A stretch of DNA of 64,000 bases, taken from NCBI GenBank assembly GCA_000773965.1, contig JRUP01000018.1, forward strand, positions 62,001 through 126,000, read 5' to 3'. The notes beneath the pieces are model-generated. The model saw only the letters and a program-made list of their open reading frames with translations, did no database searches and had not been told where the DNA came from. A program made the translations under genes and the position numbers. Below, one piece after another: positions 27,901 to 36,062 of this stretch (the stretch's first letter is position 1; each line of letters starts with the position of its first letter). The stretch comes from Enterobacter cancerogenus (GTDB lineage: Bacteria > Pseudomonadota > Gammaproteobacteria > Enterobacterales > Enterobacteriaceae).

Positions 27901-30363
27901 TCAAACTCCCAACTTCCACGACAGTGTACGCAGCAAGTCGGCAAACACGCCGGCCGCTGTGACATCATTCCCCGCGCCGTATCCACGCAGAACCAGCGGG
28001 ATCGGCTGATAATAGCGGCTGTAAAACGCCAGCGCGTTCTCGCCGTTCTTCACTTTGTACAGCGGATCGTTACCGTCCACCGCATCGATTTTCACTTTGC
28101 AGACGCCGCCTTCTTCAATGGCGCCGACGAAGCGTAACACTTTACCTTCATCACGCGCTTTGGCAACGCGGGCGGCAAAGGCATCGTCCAGTTCCGGCAG
28201 GCGCGCCATAAACTGCTCAACGTCGGCGATGTCAGTGAGTTCAGCGGGCAGCAGCGGCTCGATCTCGATATCGCTCAGCTCCAGTTGATGACCCGCTTCA
28301 CGCGCCAGAATCAGCAGTTTACGCGCCACATCGGTACCGGAGAGGTCGTCACGCGGATCCGGTTCGGTAAAGCCCATCTCACGGGCTGTTTTGGTGGCTT
28401 CTGATAACGATACGCCTTCATCCAGTTTACCGAAGATAAAGGAGAGCGAACCGGAGAGGATACCGGAGAATTTGATCAGCTCGTCACCGGCATTCAGCAG
28501 ATTTTGCAGGTTTTCGATCACCGGCAGACCAGCACCGACGTTGGTGTCGTACAGGAACTTACGACGCGATTTCGCCGCGGCCGCACGCATCTGCTGATAG
28601 TAATTCCACGACGAGGTATTGGCCTTTTTGTTCGGCGTCACCACGTGGAAACCTTCAGCAAGGAAGTCAGCATATTGATCGGCCACCGCCTGACTGGAAG
28701 TACAGTCCACAATCACCGGGTTCAGCAGGTGATACTCCTTCACCAGACGCATCAGACGACCGAGATTGAACGACTCTTTGGCTTCGCTCAGTGCGCCTTT
28801 CCAGTCGCTGAGATCGATGCCATGCACATTGGTTAACAGCGCGCGCGAATTGGCGATACCGCACACGCGCAGGTCGATGTGCTTCTCTTTCAACCACGCC
28901 TGCTGACGATGCAACTGCTCCAGCAACGCCGCACCGACACCGCCCACGCCCACCACAAATACTTCGATGACCTGGTCGGTAGCGAATAGCATCTGATGCA
29001 CCACGCGCACGCCAGTGGTCACTTCATCATTGCTCACCACCACCGAGATGGAACGCTCAGAGGAACCCTGCGCAATCGCCACGATATTGATGTTGGCACG
29101 CGCCAGCGCCGAGAAGAATTTGGCGGAGATGCCGCGCAAGGTGCGCATGCCATCGCCGACCACGGAAATCACTGCCAACTGCTCCAGCACATCGAGTGGA
29201 TCCAGCAGGCCATCTTTCAATTCGAGATAGAACTCTTCTTCCAATACGCGGCGCGCACGCGCCTGCTCGCTCTGCGGTACGCAGAAACTGATGCTGTATT
29301 CAGAAGAGGATTGGGTGATCAGCACCACGGAGATGCCGGTGCGCGACATCGCCGCAAACACGCGTGCCGCCATGCCGACCATGCCTTTCATACCAGGACC
29401 GGAGACGTTAAACATCGCCATATTATTCAGGTTGGTGATGCCTTTCACCGGGTTCTCATCCAGCTCGCCTTCGCCACCGATCAAAGTGCCGGGCGCTTGC
29501 GGGTTGGCGGTGTTTTTGATCAGACAAGGAATCTGGAACTGGGCAATCGGGGCAATGGTGCGCGGATGAAGGACTTTCGCGCCGAAGTAAGACAGCTCCA
29601 TCGCTTCCTGATAGGACATCGACTTCAGCAGTCGCGCATCCGGCACCTGGCGCGGGTCGCAGGTATAAACACCGTCAACGTCAGTCCAGATTTCACAGCA
29701 GTCGGCACGCAAGCACGCTGCCAGCACCGCTGCGGAGTAGTCGGAGCCGTTACGGCCCAGCACCACCAGTTCGCCCTTCTCGTTACCGGCGGTGAATCCC
29801 GCCATCAGGATCATGTGATCGGCTGGGATCTGGCTGGCCGCGATGCGACGGGTTGACTCGGCGATATCCACGGTGGATTCGAGGTAGTGACCAACGGCCA
29901 GCAGTTTCTCCACCGGGTCGATCACCGTGACTTTGTGGCCGCGCGCCTGCAGCAGCGCTTCCATGATGGCGATAGAGAGCTTCTCTCCACGACAGATAAT
30001 GCCGGCATTCACCGCATCCGGGCACTGGCCCAGCAGGCTGATGCCGTGCAGCACCTGTTTCAGCTGGGCAAATTCCAGCTCAATGCGGGTTTTCAGTCCA
30101 TCGTAATCGAAGCCCGGCTGAGCCTCCGCCAGGCCCTGCAGCAGGTCGGCAAAAATCCGTTCGGCATCGCTGATATTCGTCAGTGCGTCCTGGCCGCTAA
30201 TGGTTTTCTCAATCATCGCCACCAGATGATTGGTGATTTTCGCTGGCGCAGAGAGCACGGTGGCAACCTGTCCCTGTTGCGCGTTGCTTTCCAGAATATC
30301 TGCCACGCGGAGAAAACGTTCCGCATTGGCTACTGAGGTTCCGCCGAATTTCAGCACTCGCAT
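27901..30363 (-). CDS. thrA: Bifunctional aspartokinase I / homoserine dehydrogenase I
   Basis: This is an 820-residue protein, the same length as E. coli ThrA. The aspartokinase part starts [24 protein letters not shown], followed by tandem ACT-type regulatory segments in the middle (about 310-460). The homoserine dehydrogenase part begins near residue 465 ([17 protein letters not shown], a Rossmann glycine motif) and includes [17 protein letters not shown] and [16 protein letters not shown]. It catalyses the first and third steps of threonine synthesis, normally inhibited by threonine. Transcription is controlled by the upstream leader and attenuator. Confidence 0.98.
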   Translation of the reverse strand: MRVLKFGGTSVANAERFLRVADILESNAQQGQVATVLSAPAKITNHLVAMIEKTISGQDALTNISDAERIFADLLQGLAEAQPGFDYDGLKTRIELEFAQLKQVLHGISLLGQCPDAVNAGIICRGEKLSIAIMEALLQARGHKVTVIDPVEKLLAVGHYLESTVDIAESTRRIAASQIPADHMILMAGFTAGNEKGELVVLGRNGSDYSAAVLAACLRADCCEIWTDVDGVYTCDPRQVPDARLLKSMSYQEAMELSYFGAKVLHPRTIAPIAQFQIPCLIKNTANPQAPGTLIGGEGELDENPVKGITNLNNMAMFNVSGPGMKGMVGMAARVFAAMSRTGISVVLITQSSSEYSISFCVPQSEQARARRVLEEEFYLELKDGLLDPLDVLEQLAVISVVGDGMRTLRGISAKFFSALARANINIVAIAQGSSERSISVVVSNDEVTTGVRVVHQMLFATDQVIEVFVVGVGGVGAALLEQLHRQQAWLKEKHIDLRVCGIANSRALLTNVHGIDLSDWKGALSEAKESFNLGRLMRLVKEYHLLNPVIVDCTSSQAVADQYADFLAEGFHVVTPNKKANTSSWNYYQQMRAAAAKSRRKFLYDTNVGAGLPVIENLQNLLNAGDELIKFSGILSGSLSFIFGKLDEGVSLSEATKTAREMGFTEPDPRDDLSGTDVARKLLILAREAGHQLELSDIEIEPLLPAELTDIADVEQFMARLPELDDAFAARVAKARDEGKVLRFVGAIEEGGVCKVKIDAVDGNDPLYKVKNGENALAFYSRYYQPIPLVLRGYGAGNDVTAAGVFADLLRTLSWKLGV

Positions 30364-30390
30364 GATTGAAGCTCTCCTGAATTTTTGCCG

Positions 30391-30428
30391 AAAAAAAAGC
30401 CCGCACTGTTTAGGTGCGGGCTTTTTTC
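30391..30428 (-). terminator. thr operon attenuator
   Basis: A GC stem GCCCGCAC / GTGCGGGC with loop TGTTTAG and long T runs on both sides lies between thrL and thrA. Read-through depends on ribosome stalling at the Thr/Ile codons of the leader peptide. Its base and position match the E. coli thr attenuator. Confidence 0.92.
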
Positions 30429-30447
30429 TTTGTTTTTCCTGTATGCG

Positions 30448-30519
30448 TCAGCCCGCACCGTTACCTGTGGTAATGGTGGTGGTAATAATAATTGTGGTGT
30501 TCAGGCTGTGATTACGCAT
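30448..30519 (-). CDS. thrL: thr operon leader peptide
   Basis: A 23-codon frame starts at ATG 30519 and ends with TGA at 30450-30448. It contains seven Thr and four Ile codons (NTTIIITTTITT) and ends in GNGAG, as in E. coli ThrL, although the N-terminus (MRNHSL) differs. Scarcity of charged threonyl- or isoleucyl-tRNA stalls the ribosome and prevents the attenuator from forming. It is too short for routine gene callers. Confidence 0.92.
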   Translation of the reverse strand: MRNHSLNTTIIITTTITTGNGAG

Positions 30520-30563
30520 TGAGATTTTTTCTGTCTGTCTTTGTCTTGTCCGTCTGCCTTCCA

Positions 30564-30592
30564 GAAGTAAAGCAAAGCGCACGTTAAGTCAA
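30564..30592 (-). promoter_or_regulatory. Probable sigma-70 promoter of thrLABC
   Basis: On the minus strand TTGACT (30592-30587) is separated by 17 bp from TACTTC (30569-30564). Transcription would start about 35-40 bp before thrL. The -35 is near consensus and the -10 is weak, as judged by eye. Confidence 0.6.
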
Positions 30593-30721
30593 CGAATTTG
30601 TCTTAGCCGCTATTTTAAGGCGACTGCGCAGAGTTCGGTGTCTGCGCGTAAATCATATTGGGATCGTTCGACAGATCGCCCTGTTTCCCGATCAGTCACT
30701 ATTAAAAACGGTATTCACCGA

Positions 30722-31411
30722 TTATTTATCTATAAGTTTTTTTTCTACATCATGTAGCAGGCGATGCAGCATGGCGCTATCGCGCTGTTCCAGTAGGCCA
30801 ATGCGCTGATCGATCCAGTCCGCCATTTTGGCATCGTCGCTCACCTCCAATTTCACCAGCAGCTGGTGGAAGCGCTCGCGCAGCGCCTGCAGCTGGTGTT
30901 CGTTCGCCACCTCTTTCACTTCTGCCTCCACCTGATTCAGCGCCGACAGCTGATAGCAGTACACCATCACCGCCTGTCCGAGGTTGAGTGAAGGGTAATC
31001 ATTGGCCATCGGAATGCCGGTCAGCAGATCGACCTGATCCAACTCTTCATTGGTTAAGCCACTGTCCTCACGACCAAATACCAGCGCGATTCGGCTCAGC
31101 CACTGGCGCTTCTCCTGCAGAATGGTTTCGACTTGCGCCGGCGTGGCGTAGTAGCGGAACTTCGCACGACTGCGGGCGGTGGTGGCGACCGAGAAATCGA
31201 CATCGGCCAGCGCCTCACTCAGCGTGGCGTAGGTTTTGACATTATCGAGAATCTCACCGGCACCGTGCGCTACACGACGCGCAGCCGGGTCTTGCCAGGC
31301 ATCGCTGGCGACAATACGCAGTTCGCTAAAACCCATGGTTTTCATGGCACGAGCGGCCGCGCCGATATTTTCCGGACGGGCGGGTGAGACAAGGATTAGG
31401 GGGAAATGCAT
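30722..31411 (-). CDS. yjtD: SpoU-family tRNA/rRNA methyltransferase YjtD (LasT)
   Basis: The 229-residue protein starts MHFPLILVSPARPENIGAAARAMKTMGF, the first SPOUT motif; IALVFGREDSGLTNEEL and IPMANDYPSLNLGQAV are motifs 2 and 3 of the SpoU class, which form the trefoil knot that binds S-adenosylmethionine. The C-terminal helical tail resembles that of TrmJ. Its place between thrL and arcA is the same as for E. coli yjtD. The methylated substrate is not established for this protein. Confidence 0.93.
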   Translation of the reverse strand: MHFPLILVSPARPENIGAAARAMKTMGFSELRIVASDAWQDPAARRVAHGAGEILDNVKTYATLSEALADVDFSVATTARSRAKFRYYATPAQVETILQEKRQWLSRIALVFGREDSGLTNEELDQVDLLTGIPMANDYPSLNLGQAVMVYCYQLSALNQVEAEVKEVANEHQLQALRERFHQLLVKLEVSDDAKMADWIDQRIGLLEQRDSAMLHRLLHDVEKKLIDK

Positions 31412-32020
31412 GATTTTTCCATCGAACTGTTAACAACTCGCCCTATGTTGGCATGCAGTGGCAAAAATACCAACTGCACGGACAAGAGAAAATAAGATGT
31501 TAAGGATGTTAAAAGAGGATAAAAGCGATGGGGAGAAGATATTGTGGGATATAACTAAAATTTCCACGCTTAACTAATATAAATCTATTGTTTTTCATAT
31601 TATTAAAATATTATTTCCTGCAGGTTTTAGTTTTACCGTTATGCAGCCAAAATGTAGCAAAAATGCTGCTTTTTGTGAGCTAAGCTGGCATTCCTGGAGA
31701 AGTTTTTCATAAAAGTGTTAACGTGCTACACTTGCATTTGATATAAGTCAACGAAGCGTTGTTTTTATGCTTATCGGTTGTTGTTGGTGCTGTTAGGTTG
31801 CTGTTAATACGGTTAGGATAAGCGCCAGTCCGATACCCACGGGGCACGCAAATATTCATCCTGACTGGCTGAGCTAACACTGAAGTTGACATAGATGGAT
31901 GGTGTATTCCGAAGATTATTTCGTACACCGGTTGCGTAAGGCACGCTGTTTTGATGAACAGTAAACGCAGCCATCGTACGCCCTGTTTTCGATTTGTTGG
32001 CAAATTTTAGGTAGCGAAAC
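31412..32020. other. Long intergenic leader region of arcA
   Basis: This 609 bp region between yjtD and arcA contains an AT-rich part (31540-31720), an FNR-like box at 31738-31751, and a GTTGTTGGTGCTGTTAGG-type Gly/Thr-rich stretch at about 31772-31805. E. coli arcA also has a long FNR-activated leader. The open frames here overlap one another and none resembles a known protein over its length. No intact yjjY was found. Confidence 0.55.
31738..31751 (+). promoter_or_regulatory. Candidate FNR box upstream of arcA
   Basis: TTGATATAAGTCAA matches the FNR consensus TTGATNNNNATCAA at nine of ten fixed positions. It lies about 270 bp upstream of arcA. FNR activates arcA under anaerobiosis in E. 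coli, so the site makes biological sense. Confidence 0.6.
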
Positions 32021-32737
32021 ATGCAGACCCCGCACATTCTTATCGTTGAAGACGAACTGGTCACGCGTAACACCCTCAAAAGTATTTTTGAGGCGGAAGG
32101 TTACGTGGTCTATGAAGCCACCGACGGCGCCGAGATGCATCAGGTTTTGACGGAAAATGACGTCAATCTGGTGATCATGGATATCAACCTGCCAGGCAAA
32201 AACGGTTTGCTGCTGGCACGCGAATTGCGTGAACAAGCAAACGTTGCGCTAATGTTCCTGACTGGTCGTGATAACGAAGTGGATAAAATCCTCGGCCTGG
32301 AGATTGGCGCCGATGATTACATCACTAAACCGTTTAACCCACGTGAGCTGACGATTCGTGCACGCAACCTGTTATCGCGCACCATGAATCTTGCGATGCC
32401 AAGTGAAGAACGTCGCGCGGTTGAAAGCTATCGCTTTAACGGCTGGGAGCTGGATATTAACAGCCGCTCACTGATCAGCCCGAACGGTGAACAGTATAAG
32501 CTGCCACGCAGTGAGTTCCGCGCGATGCTGCACTTCTGCGAAAACCCGGGCAAGATTCAAACCCGTGGCGATCTGCTGAAGAAGATGACGGGTCGTGAGC
32601 TGAAGCCGCATGACCGCACCGTGGATGTCACCATCCGCCGCATTCGTAAGCATTTCGAATCCACCCCGGATACGCCAGAAATCATCGCCACCATTCATGG
32701 CGAAGGGTATCGCTTCTGTGGTGAATTGCAGGATTAA
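32021..32737 (+). CDS. arcA: Response regulator ArcA (aerobic respiration control)
   Basis: A 238-residue OmpR/PhoB-class response regulator nearly identical in pattern to E. coli ArcA. The receiver domain carries the acidic pair VEDE (residues 9-12), the phosphoacceptor Asp54 in [12 protein letters not shown], Thr near 82 (MFLTGRD) and Lys near 103 (ITKPF). The C-terminal winged helix spans about 135-238 ([29 protein letters not shown]). Phosphorylated by ArcB, it represses aerobic respiration genes under low oxygen. It is followed by a strong terminator shared with the convergent creA. Confidence 0.98.
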   Translation: MQTPHILIVEDELVTRNTLKSIFEAEGYVVYEATDGAEMHQVLTENDVNLVIMDINLPGKNGLLLARELREQANVALMFLTGRDNEVDKILGLEIGADDYITKPFNPRELTIRARNLLSRTMNLAMPSEERRAVESYRFNGWELDINSRSLISPNGEQYKLPRSEFRAMLHFCENPGKIQTRGDLLKKMTGRELKPHDRTVDVTIRRIRKHFESTPDTPEIIATIHGEGYRFCGELQD

Positions 32738-32754
32738 GTTTGCTGCAGTAAAAG

Positions 32755-32781
32755 AAAAACGCCCATCAGGGCGTTTTTTTA
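32755..32781. terminator. Bidirectional terminator between arcA and creA
   Basis: A 6 bp stem ACGCCC/GGGCGT with a short loop (ATCA) has A5 on the left and T7 on the right, located between the converging arcA and creA genes. It can serve both. Confidence 0.9.
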
Positions 32782-32785
32782 TGCC

Positions 32786-33259
32786 TCAATGCCACGGCAT
32801 GATTGGCACAGCGCTCAGCGCATTCTTCGGCGAACCATCCACCACTTTATCTGAGTAGCTCAGGTAAACCAGCGCATGACGTTTTTGATCATAGAAGCGC
32901 ACCACCTGCAGCTTCTTAAATACCAATGAAGTGCGCTTTTGGAAGACCACTTCTCCTTGCGCCTTGCCTTGTGCGATTTTATCGCTAAGCTCTACAGGCC
33001 CAACCTGCTGGCAGGAGATGGCCGCGTCGGAAGTATCTTCCGCCAGACCTAATCCGCCCTTGATCCCACCGGTTTTCGCCCGGCTGATATAACAGGTTAC
33101 ATTTTTTACGTCGGGGTCATCGAAGGCTTCCACCACGATCTTATGGTCGGGGCCAAACATCTTGAAAACCGTGTCTACCGAGCCGATTTCCTCGGCCTGA
33201 ACGCCCGCGCTGAAGAGACAAGTTGCAAGCGTGATTATAAGAAAGCGAGTTATTGTCAT
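32786..33259 (-). CDS. creA: CreA family periplasmic protein
   Basis: The protein has 157 residues, the same length as E. coli CreA, with a cleavable signal peptide ([22 protein letters not shown]) and a very conserved mature part ([37 protein letters not shown]). The start at 33259 is chosen because it fits the family; the frame extends 16 codons upstream. Function is unknown; the protein is exported. In E. coli, creBCD lies between creA and arcA, whereas here the two genes face each other across a terminator, so the CreBC two-component system is missing from this place. Confidence 0.94.
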   Translation of the reverse strand: MTITRFLIITLATCLFSAGVQAEEIGSVDTVFKMFGPDHKIVVEAFDDPDVKNVTCYISRAKTGGIKGGLGLAEDTSDAAISCQQVGPVELSDKIAQGKAQGEVVFQKRTSLVFKKLQVVRFYDQKRHALVYLSYSDKVVDGSPKNALSAVPIMPWH

Positions 33260-33453
33260 TGAGTTACCATTGCCAATCGAATAGATGAGACTGTAATGTA
33301 CTGTCAATTGAACCCGGAACCAAACCTAAACGGGTTGTAACCCGCATTGATTTAGCACAGCCGATTGACAAACCGCCCCCACGCTTTTGTGCATTTCGTG
33401 CTATTATTCGACGACTTCATAGTTGCGCCACCAGAGAGTTATGAGGATGTTTT

Positions 33454-34335
33454 ATGGACCAAGCCGGTATCATTCGCGATTTGCTTGTCTGGCTGGAGAG
33501 CCATCTGGATCAACCCCTTTCATTAGATAACGTCGCGTTGAAAGCGGGCTACTCCAAGTGGCACCTGCAGCGCATGTTCAAGGAAGTGACGAGCCACGCC
33601 ATCGGCGCTTACATCCGCGCGCGTCGCCTGTCGAAAGCCGCTGTGGCACTGCGCCTGACCAGCCGCCCGATCCTCGACATCGCTTTACAATATCGCTTCG
33701 ATTCGCAGCAGACTTTCACCCGCGCGTTTAAAAAGCAGTTCAACCAAACGCCTGCCTGGTATCGTCGCTCATCGGAGTGGAACTCGTTCGGCATTCGCCC
33801 GCCAATTCGTCTGGACGATCACCACATGCCTGAGGCCACGTTTGTCACGCTGCCGGAAACGGTGCTGGTCGGGCAGACGCAGAGTTACACCTGTACGCTG
33901 GAGCAAATTTCCAGCTACCGTGACGAAATGCGTATCCACTTCTGGAAGCAGTTCCTGCTGGAAACCGATACCGTGCCGCCGGTGTTGTACGGTCTGCATC
34001 AGGTACGTGCCAGCCATGAAAAGGATGATGAGCAGGAGATTCTTTACACCACTGCGGTGCCTGCCGATCAACAGGCACTGAGCATGCAGTCGAATCAGAA
34101 TGTGATTCTCGAAGCCGGGGATTACGTGCAGTTCACCTATAACGGCGCCCGTAGCGCACTGGGTGAGTTCATTCTGCTGCTGTACGGCACCTGCATGCCA
34201 ACGCTGGGTCTGGTGCGTCGTCAGGGTCAGGATATTGAGCGTTTCTTCACGCATGGCGGTAAGAAACGCAGCGAGCCGCCAACGGAAATCCGTTGCGAAT
34301 ACCTGATTCCCATTCGCCCGCAGCAGAATCGCTGA
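33454..34335 (+). CDS. rob: Rob, AraC-family transcriptional regulator
   Basis: A 293-residue protein with an N-terminal AraC-type double helix-turn-helix (residues 1-105; LDNVALKAGYSKWHLQRMFKEVTSH and IALQYRFDSQQTFTRAFKKQFNQTPAWYRR) and a GyrI-like C-terminal domain (about 120-290) that binds small hydrophobic ligands in E. coli Rob. It activates the mar/sox/rob regulon (efflux, porin repression). A GAGGAT ribosome site precedes the ATG. It is transcribed divergently from creA, as in E. coli, and ends in a perfect terminator. Confidence 0.97.
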   Translation: MDQAGIIRDLLVWLESHLDQPLSLDNVALKAGYSKWHLQRMFKEVTSHAIGAYIRARRLSKAAVALRLTSRPILDIALQYRFDSQQTFTRAFKKQFNQTPAWYRRSSEWNSFGIRPPIRLDDHHMPEATFVTLPETVLVGQTQSYTCTLEQISSYRDEMRIHFWKQFLLETDTVPPVLYGLHQVRASHEKDDEQEILYTTAVPADQQALSMQSNQNVILEAGDYVQFTYNGARSALGEFILLLYGTCMPTLGLVRRQGQDIERFFTHGGKKRSEPPTEIRCEYLIPIRPQQNR

Positions 34336-34340
34336 TATGA

Positions 34341-34370
34341 AAATGCCGTCATGATGACGGCATTTTTGTT
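34341..34370 (+). terminator. Terminator of rob
   Basis: Perfect 9 bp stem ATGCCGTCA/TGACGGCAT with a 3-nt loop and T5 tail, starting six bases after the rob stop. Confidence 0.92.
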
Positions 34371-34387
34371 TTCGCAATGTAGAACTT

Positions 34388-34461
34388 GTAGCGGCACAAT
34401 TCATTGTGCATCGTGTCGCAGCGTTGCCGCATTACATTCGCGCGATAAATCGCGCCGCTAC
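34388..34461. repeat. Inverted pair of short palindromic (REP-like) elements
   Basis: Two elements face each other between rob and gpmB. The left one (34388-34409) reads GTAGCGG followed by the palindrome CACAAT-TC-ATTGTG. The right one (34440-34461, reverse strand) reads GTAGCGG followed by CGCGAT-TT-ATCGCG (the first C is shared as stem base). The GTAGCG head and the AT-TY-AT core are constant, while the stem bases change in a compensated way. A third relative lies at 60801-60821. They lie outside genes, as REP/RAYT-type repeats do. Confidence 0.7.
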
Positions 34462-34476
34462 GGCTGCGTATATCGC

Positions 34477-35124
34477 TTAACGCTGTAACTCATCCAGCGC
34501 AGGCGCGTCCAGATGCGACACATCACCTGCCGTCTCGACTACCCAACCTGCTGCCAGCCACGCGCTCTGTTGATGATCCACGCGGGAGATAGAGCAGTTA
34601 CGCAGGCGTAAACGGCGCTCAGCGTGCGCCGGTAAACCGAGCAGCGTACTGACTAACACGCCCAGCGCCATACCGTGGCTGACAATCAACGGACGGCTGC
34701 CCGCTGGCAGTTCCAGCAGCGCATTCAGCGCTTCGTGCATGCGCGTCGCCATCTCCAGCATCGATTCACCGCCGGGAATACGGCCGTCTTTGGTGCCATC
34801 CACCAGCGTTTTACGCCAGCTCTCCTCTTCCGGCGTTAAGCCATCAAGGGGACGCTGTTCCAGACAGCCCATATTCAGCTCACGCAAACGTGCATCAACC
34901 GTGACCGTACAACCGCAGGCATCCGCGATGATCTCGGCGGTGCGGCGCGTGCGGCCTAAATCGCTGGCAATCACATGGGTGATCCCCTGCGATTTCATCC
35001 GTTCACCCACTTGTTGGGCCTGTTGCTCACCTTTTTCCGTCAGCGGACTGTCGGATTGACCTTGAATGCGTCGGGCCGCATTCCATACCGTTTCGCCGTG
35101 ACGAACAAGATAGACCTGTAGCAT
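34477..35124 (-). CDS. gpmB: GpmB, phosphoglycerate mutase-like histidine phosphatase
   Basis: A 215-residue histidine phosphatase superfamily protein starting MLQVYLVRHGETVWNAARRIQGQSDSPLT; the RHGE motif holds the catalytic histidine and PLIVSHGMALG the second one. In E. coli the family member is named phosphoglycerate mutase 2, but it acts mainly as a phosphatase. Gene order rob-gpmB-yjjX is conserved. It is divergent from yjjX across about 50 bp. Confidence 0.95.
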   Translation of the reverse strand: MLQVYLVRHGETVWNAARRIQGQSDSPLTEKGEQQAQQVGERMKSQGITHVIASDLGRTRRTAEIIADACGCTVTVDARLRELNMGCLEQRPLDGLTPEEESWRKTLVDGTKDGRIPGGESMLEMATRMHEALNALLELPAGSRPLIVSHGMALGVLVSTLLGLPAHAERRLRLRNCSISRVDHQQSAWLAAGWVVETAGDVSHLDAPALDELQR

Positions 35125-35175
35125 GCTTAATTTCCGTTATACTGCGACAAATTTGCCTTGAGGGTTCAAACAATT

Positions 35176-35694
35176 ATGTATCACGTTGTCGCAGCCACCA
35201 TCAACCCGGCAAAAATCCGCGCGATTGCTCAGGCGTTCAACGACGTCTTTGGTGAAGGATCCTGCCATATTGAAGGGGTCGAGGTCGAGAGCGGCGTTGC
35301 TGCTCAACCGTTAAGCGATGTCGAAACGCGAACTGGCGCACGTACCCGCGTGGCGAACGCCCGTCAGCAACGCCCTGAATCTGACTATTGGGTCGCGATT
35401 GAAGCCGGCATCGAAGGCGATTGTGCCTTTGCATGGATGGTGATTGAAAACGCCCAGCAGCGCGGCGAATCGCGCTCTGCCAGCTTCACCTTGCCGCCGA
35501 TTGTCATGGAGGGCTTAGCCGCCGGACACGAACTCGGTCACGAAATGGCGCGCTTAACTGGCGTTGATAATATTAAGCAGAAAGGCGGCGCTATCGGTGC
35601 GTTTACCAACGGTCTACTCAGTCGTTCCAGCGTTTACCACCAGGCGCTGATACTGGCACTCTGCCCGTTTACCCATCCGCTGTATCAGCAGTAA
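35176..35694 (+). CDS. yjjX: YjjX, inosine/xanthosine triphosphatase
   Basis: A 172-residue protein beginning [21 protein letters not shown] with [16 protein letters not shown] and [13 protein letters not shown] blocks (here [11 protein letters not shown]), as in E. coli YjjX (170 residues). It hydrolyses non-canonical ITP and XTP and so cleans the nucleotide pool. The ATG at 35176 fits the family; a TTG six codons upstream is also in frame. Its TAA is immediately adjacent to the trpR stop on the opposite strand, with no gap. Confidence 0.93.
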   Translation: MYHVVAATINPAKIRAIAQAFNDVFGEGSCHIEGVEVESGVAAQPLSDVETRTGARTRVANARQQRPESDYWVAIEAGIEGDCAFAWMVIENAQQRGESRSASFTLPPIVMEGLAAGHELGHEMARLTGVDNIKQKGGAIGAFTNGLLSRSSVYHQALILALCPFTHPLYQQ

Positions 35695-36018
35695 TTAATG
35701 GCGGCCTAAGCGCGCTTCCAGCCAGCGTTTCAGCTCGGGAGGCGCTTCTTTCAGACTGTTAGAGCCACGCGTGATGGTGGCGATACCGACGCCCAGCTCA
35801 TTCTTCAGCTCGCGCTGGCTCATGTCGCCGTTCATCAGCTCTTCGATAATGCGCAGGCGTGTGCCAAACGCTTCACGTTCATCGGGCGTCATCATCAGTT
35901 GCAACAACGGCAACGACACACCATCCGCGAAAGCGTTTTGCATTAAATCGATAAAACGCAGCCAGTTATCTTCAACAGGCTCAGCCGTATTCGGCTGGGA
36001 GGAAAGGGGTTGGCTCAT
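35695..36018 (-). CDS. trpR: Trp operon repressor
   Basis: The 107-residue protein has the TrpR helix-turn-helix ([25 protein letters not shown], about residues 66-90) after the conserved [20 protein letters not shown]. With bound tryptophan the dimer represses trp biosynthetic and aroH/trpR promoters. A TrpR operator lies directly upstream, so it is autoregulated. It follows slt on the same strand, as in E. coli, and converges with yjjX with no intergenic base. Confidence 0.97.
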   Translation of the reverse strand: MSQPLSSQPNTAEPVEDNWLRFIDLMQNAFADGVSLPLLQLMMTPDEREAFGTRLRIIEELMNGDMSQRELKNELGVGIATITRGSNSLKEAPPELKRWLEARLGRH

Positions 36019-36024
36019 GAAGGG

Positions 36025-36052
36025 CTTCCGTACTCATTGACGAGTACGGAAG
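36025..36052 (-). promoter_or_regulatory. TrpR operator of trpR, abutting the ribosome-binding site
   Basis: A perfect 11 bp inverted repeat (CTTCCGTACTC / GAGTACGGAAG) has a 6 bp centre (ATTGAC). Its CGTACTC...GAGTACG core matches the trp operator pattern (GTACTNGTTAACTNGTAC-like). The proximal arm ends six bases before the trpR ATG and contains the GGAAG ribosome-binding sequence. A possible -10 (TATGCT, 36056-36051) lies just upstream, next to the slt stop. Confidence 0.8.
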
Positions 36053-36062
36053 CATAGCACAG

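Noticed and set aside
28996..29856. A 286-codon plus-strand frame inside thrA
   Set aside because: It is antisense to ThrA, His/Arg/Gln-rich in the way typical of shadow frames, and has no recognisable domain.
30722..31411. TrmJ as the name for the SpoU methyltransferase
   Set aside because: The domain layout is similar, but the position between thrL and arcA matches yjtD (lasT).
31800..31930. A yjjY-like C-terminal peptide (LILTVLTAT then stop) on the minus strand upstream of arcA
   Set aside because: The frame is closed by a TGA about 20 codons upstream and has no start codon, so no intact yjjY can be encoded; the likeness probably reflects conserved leader DNA.
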